In this document: positions 1-10,634 of the stretch, in pieces
Numbering within the stretch: the stretch's first letter is position 1
How the letters are laid out: every line of letters begins with the position of its first letter
Assembly: GCF_003990335.1 (NCBI RefSeq)
Contig: NZ_CP034683.1
Location: 2,587,501-2,651,500 of the forward strand
Length of the DNA stretch: 64,000 nucleotides
Reading direction: 5' to 3'
From: Rheinheimera mangrovi
GTDB lineage: Bacteria > Pseudomonadota > Gammaproteobacteria > Enterobacterales > Alteromonadaceae
Program-made: the position numbers and the translations under genes
The notes under the pieces: model-generated
What the model was told of the DNA's origin: nothing
Seen by the model: only the letters and a program-made list of their open reading frames with translations
Database searches by the model: none

Positions 1-719
1 TCTATGCCACCTGACTCAATCGAAAGCTGGCGTGCCATCACAGCCAATGCCACGGATCCCCAGCTATCAGCATGATGGTATTTTACAACCACATCGGGAA
101 CAGTGTTGTCATCCGTTACTATACGGGCGCCACCACCATTAGGAGTGACTGTAGTTTCTGGGTTTTCCAGTGCGACTTGCCAACCACCATAGGTATAACG
201 GATCTGAGCCTGGCGATTAAATATGGCACCATCCGTACTGCCCACAAAATCAAGACTATCAGGTAAAGAGGCTACATCCATAAAGGTGGACCAGGTTTGC
301 CCCATCAGCCAATTGTCATAGGTTAAAAACGCATGGCGAATTTCTGGGCTATAACCATTGGTGATACGTTCATCACCATTAGGTGTCGCCATCATGTCAA
401 ATTCAATTGTGCCGTTTATTTTCTTTCCATTATCAAGCGTAGTCGCTGTTTTAAAGAAAAAGCGGGATTGTCTGGCATGAGCGTCAAAAGTCGCAGACTC
501 ACCTTCACCACCAACAGGGGTAAGGCTGGGTACATAAAAATCACGACCGATACCTGTAGGGATCTGACCATCTGAGGTATCAGTCCACATCGTATCTAAT
601 TTAATATAACCGCCGTAGGTCAATTCAGTATCACCAAAGGTGACTGCAGCCTGCGCCTGGGTGCAGATCCCGGCAAAGGTTAAAGCCACTAAGCTGGCAA
701 GAGGTTTTTTCGTCAGCAT
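1..719 (-). CDS. DcaP-like outer-membrane porin (3' end beyond window)
   Basis: The minus-strand frame is open from an ATG at 719 to the window edge, giving about 239 residues. It starts with a signal peptide (MLTKKPLASLVALTFAG, cleavage near AQA-AV), followed by amphipathic beta-strand sequence such as ELTYGGYIKLD and GQTWSTFMDV. This is typical of DcaP-family trimeric porins, which take up small carboxylates and similar solutes. An AGGAG ribosome site lies just upstream of the ATG. It is divergent from acs across about 260 bp, so a role in substrate entry for the acetate block is possible but inferred. The C-terminal strands and final Phe are outside the window, so the family call rests on the N-terminal third to half. 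Confidence 0.72.
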   Translation of the reverse strand, partial: MLTKKPLASLVALTFAGICTQAQAAVTFGDTELTYGGYIKLDTMWTDTSDGQIPTGIGRDFYVPSLTPVGGEGESATFDAHARQSRFFFKTATTLDNGKKINGTIEFDMMATPNGDERITNGYSPEIRHAFLTYDNWLMGQTWSTFMDVASLPDSLDFVGSTDGAIFNRQAQIRYTYGGWQVALENPETTVTPNGGGARIVTDDNTVPDVVVKYHHADSWGSVALAVMARQLSIESGGI

Positions 720-981
720 TGTTTTCTCCTGGTCCAAGTCAAAATGTTGTTATTGTCTGTACCACAACTCAACTTTGGTTTGCTTTTGGCAAAGCGACAA
801 TTAGCCTTTAGTCGCAGATTGTTTTTTATTCAGCCACACCAAAGACGACAGCATCTGAATTGGCTAGACTAAGGTCTAATGTTGCTGACACCTTAAAAAA
901 GGTAGAACGAACATAGCCATAACAGGTGGTGGTCGCTATTGGACTAAGCCATCGAGCCTACAAGACAGGGGAATATTAAAC

Positions 982-2931
982 ATGAGTCATGCCCAGCTTT
1001 ATCCGGTACCAGAGCACACCAAAGCCAACACTTTGGTGACCAACGAGCAGTATCTGGCGATGTATGAAGAGTCAGTGAAACAACCTGAACAATTTTGGGC
1101 AACGCATGGCAAGCGCATTAGCTGGTTTACACCTTTTACAAAAGTGAAGGACACCAGTTTCGATTTGGGTAATGTGCATGTGAATTGGTTTAGTGATGGC
1201 AGTTTAAATGCCAGCTATAACTGCCTGGATCGCCACTTACCAGCCAAAGCCAACCATGTAGCTTATTATTGGGAGGGTGATGAGCCTGGCGTACAAAAGG
1301 CGGTCACGTACCAGGAGCTCTACGACGAAGTTTGCCAACTGGCCAATGCCATGCGCACTTTAGGTGTAAGCAAAGGCGATCGTGTGACTATCTACTTACC
1401 TATGATCCCAGCAGCTGTGGTATCGCTGTTAGCGTGCGCTCGTATAGGCGCTATTCATTCAGTCGTCTTTGCTGGCTTTTCACCAGACGCTTTAGGTAGC
1501 CGTATTCAGGATTGCGATTCAAAACTGGTGATCACCTCCGACCAAGCTGCACGTGGTAGTCGCCTCACTTATTTAAAAGACAATACCGATCAAGCCTTAG
1601 CACACTTAGGTGATGCGAATCCGGCCAAGCATGTCATTGTGGTTAAACATGTGGGGGAAAACATCGATTTCCATCAGGGCCGCGATCTGTGGTATCACGA
1701 AGTTCTGGCGAAAGAGCCAAAACATTGTGAGCCTGAAGTGATGAATGCTGAGGATCCATTGTTTATCCTTTATACCTCAGGCTCCACTGGCAAACCTAAA
1801 GGTGTGTTACATACCACAGGCGGCTACATGGTGTGGGCGTCCATGACTCATCAATATGTATTTGACTACAAAGACGGAGACATATACTGGTGTGCCGCGG
1901 ACATCGGCTGGGTCACAGGCCATACCTATATAGTATATGGTCCGTTAGCGAACGGCGCGACCAGCATTTTATTTGAAGGTGTCCCTACTTATCCGAGCGT
2001 TAAGCGTATTGCTCAGGTGGTCGACAAGTACAAAGTGAACATTTTGTATACAGCGCCAACCGCTATCCGCGCTTTAATGGCACATGGCACTGTGGCTGTC
2101 GATGGAGCCGATTTATCCTCGCTGACTATTTTGGGCAGTGTAGGCGAACCTATTAACCCTGAAGCCTGGAACTGGTATCACCAGAGTTATGGCAAAAGTA
2201 ACTGCCCTATTGTCGATACCTGGTGGCAAACAGAAACAGGCGGTATTTTAATTACGCCATTGCCAGGTGCAACAGCCTTAAAACCAGGTTCTGCCACACG
2301 ACCATTTTTTGGCGTAAAACCCGCTATTGTTACGAACGAAGGTGAGCTGATCGATGGCGTAGCTGAAGGTAACTTAGTGATCCTCGATAGCTGGCCTGGG
2401 CAAATGCGTTCTGTGTTTGGTGATCATGAACGGTTTGAACAAACCTATTTCAGCACCTACAAAGGCATGTACTTTACCGGTGACGGCGCAAAACGCGATG
2501 AAGACGGTTACTATTGGCTAACAGGCCGTGTCGATGACGTGCTGAATATTTCTGGCCACCGTTTAGGCACTGCCGAAATTGAAAGCTGTCTGGTGGCACA
2601 TGATGCGATTGCCGAAGCCGCAGTGGTAGGTTATCCACACGACATTAAAGGTCAGGGCATTTATGTCTTTATTGCTCCTCGTGTGGGTGTAGAACCAAGT
2701 GATGAGCTGACAAAAGCAGTGCGTGATTGGGTACGTCGTGAGATCTCCCCTATTGCTGCACCGGATATTATCCAGTGGACACCCAGCTTACCAAAAACCC
2801 GTTCAGGCAAAATTATGCGCCGGATTCTGCGAAAAATTGCGGCCAATGAATACGATCAGTTAGGCGATATTTCTACTTTGGCGGATCCTTCCGTTGTAGA
2901 GAACTTGATCCAAAACAGATTAAACCGCTAA
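982..2931 (+). CDS. acs: Acetyl-CoA synthetase
   Basis: This 649-residue protein converts acetate, ATP and CoA to acetyl-CoA through an acetyl-adenylate in the cytoplasm. The full set of adenylate-forming motifs is present: the phosphate loop [11 protein letters not shown] near residues 263-273, TWWQTETGG near 412, [20 protein letters not shown] near 495-515, and the C-terminal [11 protein letters not shown] containing the catalytic lysine (about K610) that Pat-type acetyltransferases modify in this family. Length and motifs match bacterial Acs closely. It is followed about 100 bp downstream by a NarL-type regulator, and crbS lies close by. In Vibrio and Pseudomonas that two-component system activates acs, so the same control is likely here. 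Confidence 0.97.
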   Translation: MSHAQLYPVPEHTKANTLVTNEQYLAMYEESVKQPEQFWATHGKRISWFTPFTKVKDTSFDLGNVHVNWFSDGSLNASYNCLDRHLPAKANHVAYYWEGDEPGVQKAVTYQELYDEVCQLANAMRTLGVSKGDRVTIYLPMIPAAVVSLLACARIGAIHSVVFAGFSPDALGSRIQDCDSKLVITSDQAARGSRLTYLKDNTDQALAHLGDANPAKHVIVVKHVGENIDFHQGRDLWYHEVLAKEPKHCEPEVMNAEDPLFILYTSGSTGKPKGVLHTTGGYMVWASMTHQYVFDYKDGDIYWCAADIGWVTGHTYIVYGPLANGATSILFEGVPTYPSVKRIAQVVDKYKVNILYTAPTAIRALMAHGTVAVDGADLSSLTILGSVGEPINPEAWNWYHQSYGKSNCPIVDTWWQTETGGILITPLPGATALKPGSATRPFFGVKPAIVTNEGELIDGVAEGNLVILDSWPGQMRSVFGDHERFEQTYFSTYKGMYFTGDGAKRDEDGYYWLTGRVDDVLNISGHRLGTAEIESCLVAHDAIAEAAVVGYPHDIKGQGIYVFIAPRVGVEPSDELTKAVRDWVRREISPIAAPDIIQWTPSLPKTRSGKIMRRILRKIAANEYDQLGDISTLADPSVVENLIQNRLNR

Positions 2932-2984
2932 TCTGTTGACAATAAGTTGCTAATGTTTAATTAATAGCAACAACACTTTAGCTG

Positions 2985-3018
2985 AACCCGGCCTCCGCTT
3001 TATAGCAGAGGCCGGGTT
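2985..3018 (+). promoter_or_regulatory. Strong hairpin between acs and crbR
   Basis: AACCCGGCCTC and GAGGCCGGGTT form a perfect 11-bp GC-rich stem around a 12-base loop. The stem ends directly against the AGGAG ribosome site of crbR. No U-tract follows, so it is not a standard intrinsic terminator. It could protect the acs 3' end or limit read-through and translation into crbR. Confidence 0.6.
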
Positions 3019-3028
3019 AGGAGTTTAT

Positions 3029-3700
3029 ATGGCAAAGTTAATTGTCGCAGATGACCACCCATTATTTCGAAACGCGCTGATCCATGCGATCAGTAATACC
3101 TTTGTCACCAAAGCCACTATAGAAACCGACAGCTTTGAGGCAACCTGTGAAGCTTTGCTGGAACATCCTGATGCAGACTTGTTGCTGCTGGATTTGCATA
3201 TGCCCGGCAACTGCGGTTTTTTGGGGCTGATTCAACTGCGCAAGCAGTACCCGACCCTGCCTATAGTGGTGATATCAGCCAGTGACGACGTCGACGTGAT
3301 TAAACGCGTCATGGCGTTTGGCGCTTCAGCCTTTATTCCAAAATCGTCGCATCCGGCAGAAATTGGTAAAGCCTTAAGTGCAGTGATAGATGGTGAGCTT
3401 TGGGTGCCGCCTGCGATCCGCAGCCAGGTGATAAATCAACAGCAGCACCAACCCGATTTAGATCTCGCCAGTAAAGTCGCTGAACTGACACCGCAGCAAT
3501 ACAAAGTCTTGTTTTATTTGACTGAGGGTTGGTTAAACAAACAAATTGCTTATGACTTACATATTTCCGAAGCAACGGTAAAGGCTCATATCACTGCTAT
3601 TTTCCGCAAATTGGGAGTCACCAATAGGACACAGGTTGTGATTCAAGCCCAGCGCTTGCAGCTGGAAGCTCCGGCAGACAAAACGCTGGTCGCCAACTAA
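3029..3700 (+). CDS. crbR: LuxR/NarL-type response regulator, CrbR-like
   Basis: The 223-residue protein has an N-terminal receiver domain (acidic pair ADD at 7-9, phospho-acceptor Asp near 55 in LLLLDLHMPG, conserved Lys near 109 in FIPKSS). A C-terminal LuxR-type helix-turn-helix spans about 150-210 (LTPQQYKVLFYL...NKQIAYDLHISEATVKAHITAIFRKL). CrbR/AgmR-type regulators partner the symporter-kinase CrbS and switch on acs during acetate use. Finding acs immediately upstream and a CrbS homologue about 1.2 kb downstream on the other strand supports this name. The start is set by the AGGAG at about 3019-3023. Confidence 0.85.
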   Translation: MAKLIVADDHPLFRNALIHAISNTFVTKATIETDSFEATCEALLEHPDADLLLLDLHMPGNCGFLGLIQLRKQYPTLPIVVISASDDVDVIKRVMAFGASAFIPKSSHPAEIGKALSAVIDGELWVPPAIRSQVINQQQHQPDLDLASKVAELTPQQYKVLFYLTEGWLNKQIAYDLHISEATVKAHITAIFRKLGVTNRTQVVIQAQRLQLEAPADKTLVAN

Positions 3701-3709
3701 TCAGAACAA

Positions 3710-3741
3710 CAGGCCTGATTACTCAGGCTTGTCAGATTTTT
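3710..3741 (+). terminator. Intrinsic terminator of crbR
   Basis: CAGGCCTGA and TCAGGCTTG pair around a four-base loop and are followed on the plus strand by TCAGATTTTT. The structure lies just after crbR and overlaps the last codons of the convergent gene. Confidence 0.5.
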
Positions 3742-4783
3742 GGGGCTGTTGAAACTCATCGATAAAGATTTGCCAGAACACTAAAAATAGCGCGGCAACC
3801 ATAGGCCCTAATACAAAACCATTAATGCCCATCAAGGTAATGCCACCTAAAGTAGAAAACAGCACCAGATAATCCGGTAACTTGGTATCACGGCCCACCA
3901 ATAACGGCCGCAATATATTGTCTGCTAAACCAATCACCAGAGCACCATAAGCCACAAGAATAGTCGCAATCACCCAATCGCCTGTCGCATACCAATACAA
4001 GGACACAGGTAGCCAAACCAATGCAGCGCCTACAGCAGGTAATAAGGACAAAAATGCCATCACCACGCCCCATAAAATAGGCGCAGGTAAACCCAGTAAC
4101 CAGAAAATAAAGCCGCCCAAAGCCCCTTGTACTACCGCAACTACCAAATTACCTTTAATGGTCGCCCGGGTAACTTCAGCAAATTTGGCAAAAAGTATCC
4201 GTTCACGCTGATCGCCCAGAGGCAAAGCCTTGATCATTAACTCGACTAAACGAGGGCCTTCACGTAATAAGAAAAAGGTTAGGTAGAGCATCAGACATAA
4301 GCTGAGAATAAAGCCAAAGGTATTTTGTCCAATCGACAACGCTTCTTTGGCCAATAAACGACTGGCCTCAACAGCACCAGACGACAATTTTTCACGTAAT
4401 CCATCCGTTTGAATACCGAAGCGACTTAAAAACTCAGTCACCACAGGAAAGGCTTGTCGTATGGCTTCGATGAAACCATCCGGATTAATTTCACCTTTTT
4501 CTATTTTGTCGTAAAAAGCTATACCTTCCTGAATAAAAGCCGCGCCAATGGCCAACACGGGTAATATCACTATCAGCACACAGAGCAATAAAGTTAACAA
4601 AGCAGCTCTGTTGGGTTTATTGCCAATACGGCGCTTAATTGTGGTATGAACCGGATAAAAAATGACGGTGATGGCACAAGCCCAGAAAATACAGCCCCAA
4701 AAAGGTTCCAGTACAAAACCAAAAGCCAGGGTGACAATAATCAACATGGCTAAAAAAACACGCTCTTCCAACTTGGCCAGCAT
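3719..4783 (-). CDS. AI-2E family (PerM/YdiK-like) membrane transporter
   Basis: This is a 354-residue integral membrane protein with about seven to eight hydrophobic segments. It has the PF01594 layout: paired N-terminal helices, a soluble region with FLSRFGIQTDGLREKL, then glycine-rich helices with GLADNILRPLLVGRDTKLPDYLVLF and GGITLMGINGFVLGPMVAALF. Members are credited variously with autoinducer-2 export, ion transport or permease functions, so the substrate cannot be assigned. It sits between crbR and crbS without being an obvious member of either transcript. Its start is near an AGGAG-like site (GGAGAGCTGA upstream of ATG). Confidence 0.85.
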   Translation of the reverse strand: MLAKLEERVFLAMLIIVTLAFGFVLEPFWGCIFWACAITVIFYPVHTTIKRRIGNKPNRAALLTLLLCVLIVILPVLAIGAAFIQEGIAFYDKIEKGEINPDGFIEAIRQAFPVVTEFLSRFGIQTDGLREKLSSGAVEASRLLAKEALSIGQNTFGFILSLCLMLYLTFFLLREGPRLVELMIKALPLGDQRERILFAKFAEVTRATIKGNLVVAVVQGALGGFIFWLLGLPAPILWGVVMAFLSLLPAVGAALVWLPVSLYWYATGDWVIATILVAYGALVIGLADNILRPLLVGRDTKLPDYLVLFSTLGGITLMGINGFVLGPMVAALFLVFWQIFIDEFQQPQKSDKPE

Positions 4784-4858
4784 TCAGCTCTCCTTTGCTC
4801 AGAATTTTAATCGTTGAGGCATTTAACCACAGCGAAGGCGAAGCGCCTAGAATATGCG

Positions 4859-7800
4859 TTACGAACGCTGATTTTTTAAATGGTTAATACCTGCCCGAAG
4901 TGCCGCAGGTTTAATTGGCTTAGCTAAAAACAGTAAACCAGCCGCTTTAGCTCTCTGGGCTAAATCAGGTTCTGGAGCTGCCGACACTAAAATACCTGGC
5001 ACATTGCCCCAATACTGTTGCAATTGCTGATACAGCTCTAAACCATTGAGCCCTTGCCCCAACTGATAATCCAGAATGAGTAAATCAGGCTTGCTCATAG
5101 TCTCAGCATGCTGCAGCAACTGTTCAGCGTACACATAACTGTTCACCTCCCCTAGTTGCCACTGCTGCAATAACACCCGAAGCGCAGCAAGATTGGAGCT
5201 GTCATCATCCACACAAAGCACCTGCCATTGCGGCAACGCAGTACTCTGATTCTCCAGCATCGCTTTTTGCTCATCCACAGATCGCTCAGCTGCAAGAGGC
5301 AAATACAAACTAAACACAGTGCCTTTGCCAACCACAGAACGGACCTCAAGCTGATGTCCCAGCAAACGAGCCATACGCTGCACGACGGCCAAACCTAGAC
5401 CAACCCCTTGCTGACCGCGGGCTGTGCTGTCAACCCGATAAAAATCGTCAAAAATACGTTTAAGCTCATGCTCTGCCACGCCGGGTCCGGTATCCCAAAC
5501 CTGCATCAACAACCGATCGCTTCTCTTACGACAGGACACAAGCACCTGACCGGCAGGCGTGTATTTAATCGCATTACTTAAAATATTCTGCAGAATACGC
5601 CGCAGATAAGTGCCGTCCGTTTGCACTTGCCAGTCGCCGAAGTGAGTGCGAAGTCTGAGCTGTTTTTGCTCTGCCAACAATCTGAACTCATCAGTTAACG
5701 GCTGTAAAATAGCAGTGACCGATAGTGCCTGAGTTTTCGGCTGCAACCGGCCGTCATCCAGACGGGCAATATCCAACAAAGTAGCAATCAGCTCTTCAGT
5801 GGCTTTGAGGGAATTATCTAACTGATGAATAATCCTTTGCTGATCCGTCCCTGCATCCGCTCCCTGTAAAGCGGCAGTGAAAAGCCGGGCTGCATTAAGT
5901 GGTTGCAAAATATCGTGACTGGCAAGTGCCAAAAAGCGTGTCTTGGACGCGTTGGCGGCCTCTGCTTCTGCTTTTGCTTGCAGTAGTTGCAATTCAGTTG
6001 TACTGCGTCGTTCAACCTCCTCCACCAACTCCTGATTCATTTCACTTATTCTGTGAGTGCGCTCCTGCACCCGCTGTTCCAGATGTTGTTTGGCTTCCGC
6101 CAGTTGCTGCACTGCGCGCACATGTTCAGTAATATCGGTAAAACTGGTAACAAAACCTCCACCCGGAATTGGATTACCGCGCATTTCTATCACTGTGCCA
6201 TCCGGCCTGACCCGCTGAAAAACATGAGAGGTGCCATTTTGCATATGGGTAATACGTTTCGCGACATGCTCTTCAGGCGCCCCTTCGCCAAAAAGACCAC
6301 GTTCCGCATTAAAGCGCACAATATCAGCAACAGGACGACCAATACGGATCATACCATCAGGGTAATCAAACATTTGCAGATAGGCTTTATTCCAGGCCAC
6401 CAGTTTTAAATCACGGTCTACAACACTGACGCCCTGACTTAAATGCTCAAGGGTTGAAAACAAAATTTTACGGGAAAATTGAATGGCCTGAGTGGTATCG
6501 TCAAACAAGGTGACGACATCCTCAAGCTCCAACTGCCGGCCTTCAGTTGCTGCACTGACCACAGCCAAAGCAGAGGCTGCACCTATTACACCGGCGAGCT
6601 CTCGTTCAACAAAAGCAATAAGCTCTGGTCCTGCAATACTGTCCTGTGAGTCCAAATCAGGGAAACGACGTTGAAACTCAGCCATGGCTTCATTACAGCG
6701 CTGCGCACCAATAAAACGTTCCAACAGCATAGTAATGTCTGTTCGCCGAACTCTGACACGGCGCACTGGCGCCTCTTTGGGTTCAAGTGGCAAAGTGGGT
6801 TTTACAAAGGCTGCGGCCTGCAAACGATCTTTTAAATTTACCTTGACCAACAAGGAGAACAGCAAATAACAGCTCAGATTTAATCCTAAAGACCAGATCA
6901 CACCATGACTTAAGGTATCCAGCTGCAGACCAAACAGAGATGTTGGTTTTAAGGCTTCAATGCCAAACAACCCCTGCTGCAATAGGGTTTGATCCAGCAC
7001 GCCTACAGCAGCCAGCTGTGGCACCATCAGGCAAAAAAACCACAACATAAAACCAACAGCCACACCAGCATAAACACCAAAAGCATTGCCATGACGCCAA
7101 TACAAGCCCCCCACTACCGCAGGCGCCAGCTGAATAGCCAAAGCAAAAGCTAATAAACCTGTTTCAGCCAGTTCATAATTGCGCGCGAACAATGCGTAAT
7201 AACCATAAGAGAGCAGCATCACGGCTATAATCATGGTGCGGCGCACTAATAAAATCAGACCACTATAGTCTTTAATGCGCTGACCATGGCCTGGGCGGCG
7301 CAAAATGGCCGGCATCACCACGTCATTACTGATCATGGTACTTAGCGCCAGTGTAGAAATAATAATCATAGAAGTCGCAGCAGAAAATCCGCCAATAAAC
7401 ACCAGCACACTTAAGGTATGCCAACCGGACTTTTCCGGAATTAACAATACAAAACTATCCGCCAGATGCTCCTGCCCCGGAAATAAGTGCATGCCAGCCA
7501 AAGCTATAGGGATCACGACCAGCGTCACTAACAACAAATAACTGCTGTACCAGCGTTTAGCATGGCGTAAATGTCGGTGATCGACGTTCTCTACAAAAGC
7601 GACATGAAACTGGCGGGGAAGCAAAAAAATAGCTGTCATCGCCAGTACCGTTTTGATGGTAAAAGAAAACCAGCTGTTGTGATCTGTACTGTATTGCAGG
7701 TGACTGGCATGTTCCGCAAACTGTATGACGCCGATAGTGTCAGGCAACAACAGCCAGTAAGTCATAAAAGCCAGACACAGCAAAGCAAATAACTTCACTA

Positions 7801-8395
7801 CAGATTCAAAGGCAATAGCCACCATTACACCGCGGTTTTGCTCAGTCAGCTGTACTTTACGGGTTCCAAACAAAATAGCGAACACGGTCATCGCCATAGC
7901 GCTGAACCAGGCCGTGTCCTGCCACCAGGGTAATGAGTGATCAGATAAATCATGGCCAAGCAATACCTGATAGGAACTGGCAACAGCTTTTAATTGCAAC
8001 GCTATGTATGGGATCACCACCACCAGGCACAATAACGCCGTGACTAAGGCAATATTCTTACGTTTGCCATAACGAGCACTGATAAAGTCAGTAATAGAGG
8101 CCACGTTTTGTTTTTTTGCCACATACAACAACTTAAACAAAAAGGGCTGAGCAAACAGAAAGACTAAAATTGGCCCAAGGTAAATCGGTATATAATCCCA
8201 GCCTTGTGTAACCGCAGTTCCTACCGCACCATAATAAGTCCAGGATGTACAATACACAGCCAAAGCCAGGCTATATAACAAGCCACCATACTTTCGTAGT
8301 AGTTGATCACCGGCATGGCGTTCACCCCAGTTGGCAATAAAAAACAGTAAACCTACATACAACAAGGCCAATAAGGCGACTATCCAGGCTGACAA
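4859..8395 (-). CDS. crbS: CrbS-like sodium/solute symporter-sensor histidine kinase hybrid
   Basis: The product is about 1178 residues. The first 500 or so form an SSS-family transporter with about 13 membrane segments. A PAS domain follows (LSQGVSVVDRDLKLVAWNKAYLQMFDYP), then a coiled coil, a HisKA domain with phospho-His in FLALASHDILQPLNAARL (about residue 828), a HATPase domain (NILSNAIKYTPAG near 935, then DTGPGV and GVGLGLAVV), and a C-terminal receiver (LLILDYQLGQGLNGLELY, Asp near 1108). This order is the CrbS signature for acetate sensing and control of acs. I chose a TTG start preceded by AGGGGAG at six bases, because it begins right at the first membrane helix as in relatives. Starts at 8434 (ATG) or 8452 (TTG) lack a ribosome site. 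Confidence 0.9.
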   Translation of the reverse strand: MSAWIVALLALLYVGLLFFIANWGERHAGDQLLRKYGGLLYSLALAVYCTSWTYYGAVGTAVTQGWDYIPIYLGPILVFLFAQPFLFKLLYVAKKQNVASITDFISARYGKRKNIALVTALLCLVVVIPYIALQLKAVASSYQVLLGHDLSDHSLPWWQDTAWFSAMAMTVFAILFGTRKVQLTEQNRGVMVAIAFESVVKLFALLCLAFMTYWLLLPDTIGVIQFAEHASHLQYSTDHNSWFSFTIKTVLAMTAIFLLPRQFHVAFVENVDHRHLRHAKRWYSSYLLLVTLVVIPIALAGMHLFPGQEHLADSFVLLIPEKSGWHTLSVLVFIGGFSAATSMIIISTLALSTMISNDVVMPAILRRPGHGQRIKDYSGLILLVRRTMIIAVMLLSYGYYALFARNYELAETGLLAFALAIQLAPAVVGGLYWRHGNAFGVYAGVAVGFMLWFFCLMVPQLAAVGVLDQTLLQQGLFGIEALKPTSLFGLQLDTLSHGVIWSLGLNLSCYLLFSLLVKVNLKDRLQAAAFVKPTLPLEPKEAPVRRVRVRRTDITMLLERFIGAQRCNEAMAEFQRRFPDLDSQDSIAGPELIAFVERELAGVIGAASALAVVSAATEGRQLELEDVVTLFDDTTQAIQFSRKILFSTLEHLSQGVSVVDRDLKLVAWNKAYLQMFDYPDGMIRIGRPVADIVRFNAERGLFGEGAPEEHVAKRITHMQNGTSHVFQRVRPDGTVIEMRGNPIPGGGFVTSFTDITEHVRAVQQLAEAKQHLEQRVQERTHRISEMNQELVEEVERRSTTELQLLQAKAEAEAANASKTRFLALASHDILQPLNAARLFTAALQGADAGTDQQRIIHQLDNSLKATEELIATLLDIARLDDGRLQPKTQALSVTAILQPLTDEFRLLAEQKQLRLRTHFGDWQVQTDGTYLRRILQNILSNAIKYTPAGQVLVSCRKRSDRLLMQVWDTGPGVAEHELKRIFDDFYRVDSTARGQQGVGLGLAVVQRMARLLGHQLEVRSVVGKGTVFSLYLPLAAERSVDEQKAMLENQSTALPQWQVLCVDDDSSNLAALRVLLQQWQLGEVNSYVYAEQLLQHAETMSKPDLLILDYQLGQGLNGLELYQQLQQYWGNVPGILVSAAPEPDLAQRAKAAGLLFLAKPIKPAALRAGINHLKNQRS

Positions 8396-8575
8396 AGCAT
8401 GCTCCCCTCTGATTTCTGACGTTACTTTTGGCATAAAGCTGCAGAAAGTCAATGATCTGGCTTTTGGGGTTCGACTAAAGTCGGGCTATCGCTTCCCACT
8501 CCTGCTGCTAGATTAAGCATGCAAGTCAACAGAATTTCTATAACAACCACAAAAAACAACAAGAGGAAGACAACG

Positions 8576-8842
8576 ATGGCATTTCAAAGCAATGAATTAG
8601 CCAAAGCGTATTGGCGGGAGAACATCTCGCTGATGCTCAAACTGCTGGCGGTCTGGTTTGCAGTATCTTTCGCAGCCGGAATTTTATTTGTAGACCAACT
8701 GAATATGGTGCAGTTTTTTGGCTTTAAGCTCGGATTCTGGTTCGCGCAACAAGGCTCTATCTACACCTTCGTTCTGCTGATCTTTGTTTACGTCATCAAG
8801 ATGAATGCACTTGATCGTAAATACGACGTCCACGAAGATTAA
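8576..8842 (+). CDS. DUF4212 small subunit of a sodium/solute symporter
   Basis: This 88-residue protein has two membrane segments: SLMLKLLAVWFAVSFAAGILF and the FGFKLGFWFAQQGSIYTFVLLIFVYVIKM region, ending in NALDRKYDVHED. That is the standard form of DUF4212 (TIGR03647), always encoded just before a VC_2705-type symporter, as it is here with a 10-bp gap. The ATG at 8576 follows an AAGAGGAAG ribosome site; the frame extends upstream to 8519, but that extension is not hydrophobic and has no ribosome site. It probably stabilises or forms a complex with the downstream large subunit. Confidence 0.9.
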   Translation: MAFQSNELAKAYWRENISLMLKLLAVWFAVSFAAGILFVDQLNMVQFFGFKLGFWFAQQGSIYTFVLLIFVYVIKMNALDRKYDVHED

Positions 8843-8852
8843 GGGGTAGATA

Positions 8853-10568
8853 ATGGACTTACAGACGTTAACTTATATCGTAGTCGGTGCAACCTTTGCG
8901 TTGTATATCGGCATTGCTATTTGGGCCCGGGCGGGTTCAACGCAAGAGTTCTATGTGGCAGGTGGCGGTGTATCGCCTTTAGCCAATGGTATGGCAACTG
9001 CCGCTGACTGGATGTCAGCCGCGTCATTTATCTCAATGGCCGGCTTAATTTCTTTTATGGGGTATGACGGTTCTGTCTACCTGATGGGTTGGACTGGTGG
9101 TTATGTGCTGCTGGCCTTATGTTTGGCTCCCTACCTGCGTAAGTTTGGTAAATTTACTGTGCCTGACTTTATCGGTGACCGTTATTACTCTCAAACAGCA
9201 CGCACAGTGGCCGTTGTTTGCGCCATTTTGATTTCCTTCACTTATGTGGCAGGTCAGATGCGTGGTGTAGGTGTGGTGTTCTCCCGTTTCCTTGAAGTAG
9301 ATATCACCACAGGTGTAATCATTGGTATGGCTGTGGTATTTTTCTATGCAGTACTAGGCGGTATGAAAGGTATTACCTACACCCAAGTTGCTCAGTATTG
9401 TGTGCTGATTTTCGCCTACATGGTGCCAGCAATCTTCATCTCTATCATGATCACAGGCCACGTGTTACCACAGACTGGCCTCGGTGCCACCTTACTGGAT
9501 GGTTCAGGACTGCACCTGCTGGAGCGCTTGGACGGACTGTCAGCTGAGTTAGGTTTTGCCGCTTATACCGAAGGAACTAAATCCACAGCTGACATCTTTG
9601 CTATTACTGCAGCCTTAATGGTAGGTACTGCAGGTTTACCTCACGTTATTGTACGTTTCTTCACAGTACCACGGGTAAAAGATGCTCGAATCTCTGCAGG
9701 ATGGGCCTTAGTATTTATCATGATTCTGTACACAACAGCTCCTGCTATCGGTGCTTTTGCCCGTTACAACATGATTGATACCATCAACGGTCCTGACGCT
9801 CAGGGAACATTAGTAACTGAAGCTCCAACCTGGATCAAAAACTGGGAAAAAACGGGTCTGATTAAACACGAAGATAAGAATGGCGATGGTCGTATGTTCT
9901 ACTCAGGTGATGAGCGCAACGAAATGACGATTGACCGTGACATCATGGTGTTGGCAAACCCGGAAATAGCTCAGTTACCGGATTGGGTTATTGCATTGGT
10001 AGCCGCTGGTGGTATTGCCGCAGCGTTGTCCACAGCAGCCGGCTTGTTACTGGTGATCTCAACATCTATTTCGCACGATTTACTCAAACGAAATCTGATG
10101 CCCAGAATTACCGATAAACAGGAATTACTGGCTGCCCGATTAGCCGCAGCTGTAGCCATCATTGTAGCTGGTTACTTAGGCATTAACCCACCAGGCTTTG
10201 TGGCGGAGGTGGTGGCATTTGCCTTCGGCTTAGCCGCGGCGAGTTTCTTCCCGGCCATTATTCTTGGTATTTTCTACAAGAAAATGAACAAGGAAGGTGC
10301 TATCGCCGGTATGCTGGCAGGTGTGATATTCACTGTGGGTTATATCCTGTACTTCAAAGGTATTTTTATCACCCCCTTTGCTGAAAACAAACCTCAAAAC
10401 TGGTTGTTTGGTATCTCCCCTGAGGGTATAGGTACCGTAGGTATGGTCGTAAACTTTGTAGTTGCCTATGCGGTAAGCAAATTTACCAAAGAAGTACCAC
10501 AAGATGTCCAGGACATCGTAGAACAAATCCGCTATCCAAAAGGTGCAGGTGAAGCTCAGGTTCACTAA
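8853..10568 (+). CDS. Sodium/solute symporter large subunit, VC_2705 type (ActP-related)
   Basis: This 571-residue transporter has about 13 membrane segments and SSS-family motifs, including [24 protein letters not shown] near the N-terminus and [16 protein letters not shown] near residue 255. A loop containing [21 protein letters not shown], typical of the VC_2705 subgroup (TIGR03648), follows. It is related to ActP, the acetate/glycolate permease. Together with the DUF4212 partner and the nearby acs-crbRS genes, it most likely imports acetate or another short monocarboxylate with Na+. The exact substrate is inferred from context. Confidence 0.88.
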   Translation: MDLQTLTYIVVGATFALYIGIAIWARAGSTQEFYVAGGGVSPLANGMATAADWMSAASFISMAGLISFMGYDGSVYLMGWTGGYVLLALCLAPYLRKFGKFTVPDFIGDRYYSQTARTVAVVCAILISFTYVAGQMRGVGVVFSRFLEVDITTGVIIGMAVVFFYAVLGGMKGITYTQVAQYCVLIFAYMVPAIFISIMITGHVLPQTGLGATLLDGSGLHLLERLDGLSAELGFAAYTEGTKSTADIFAITAALMVGTAGLPHVIVRFFTVPRVKDARISAGWALVFIMILYTTAPAIGAFARYNMIDTINGPDAQGTLVTEAPTWIKNWEKTGLIKHEDKNGDGRMFYSGDERNEMTIDRDIMVLANPEIAQLPDWVIALVAAGGIAAALSTAAGLLLVISTSISHDLLKRNLMPRITDKQELLAARLAAAVAIIVAGYLGINPPGFVAEVVAFAFGLAAASFFPAIILGIFYKKMNKEGAIAGMLAGVIFTVGYILYFKGIFITPFAENKPQNWLFGISPEGIGTVGMVVNFVVAYAVSKFTKEVPQDVQDIVEQIRYPKGAGEAQVH

Positions 10569-10588
10569 CGCCACTTAGTTGTAATGAG

Positions 10589-10616
10589 TAAGGCGTGGTG
10601 ACACGCCTTACTATTT
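10589..10616 (+). terminator. Probable terminator after the symporter gene
   Basis: TAAGGCGTG and CACGCCTTA form a perfect nine-bp stem with a GTGA loop, followed by CTATTTT. The U-run is short, so partial read-through into the DUF294 gene 18 bases further on is possible. Confidence 0.6.
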
Positions 10617-10634
10617 TCTAGTCAGGAAGGTTGT

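Noticed and set aside
72..575. Two short plus-strand frames at the window start
   Set aside because: They lie antisense to the porin frame, which is much longer, has a signal peptide and runs off the edge.
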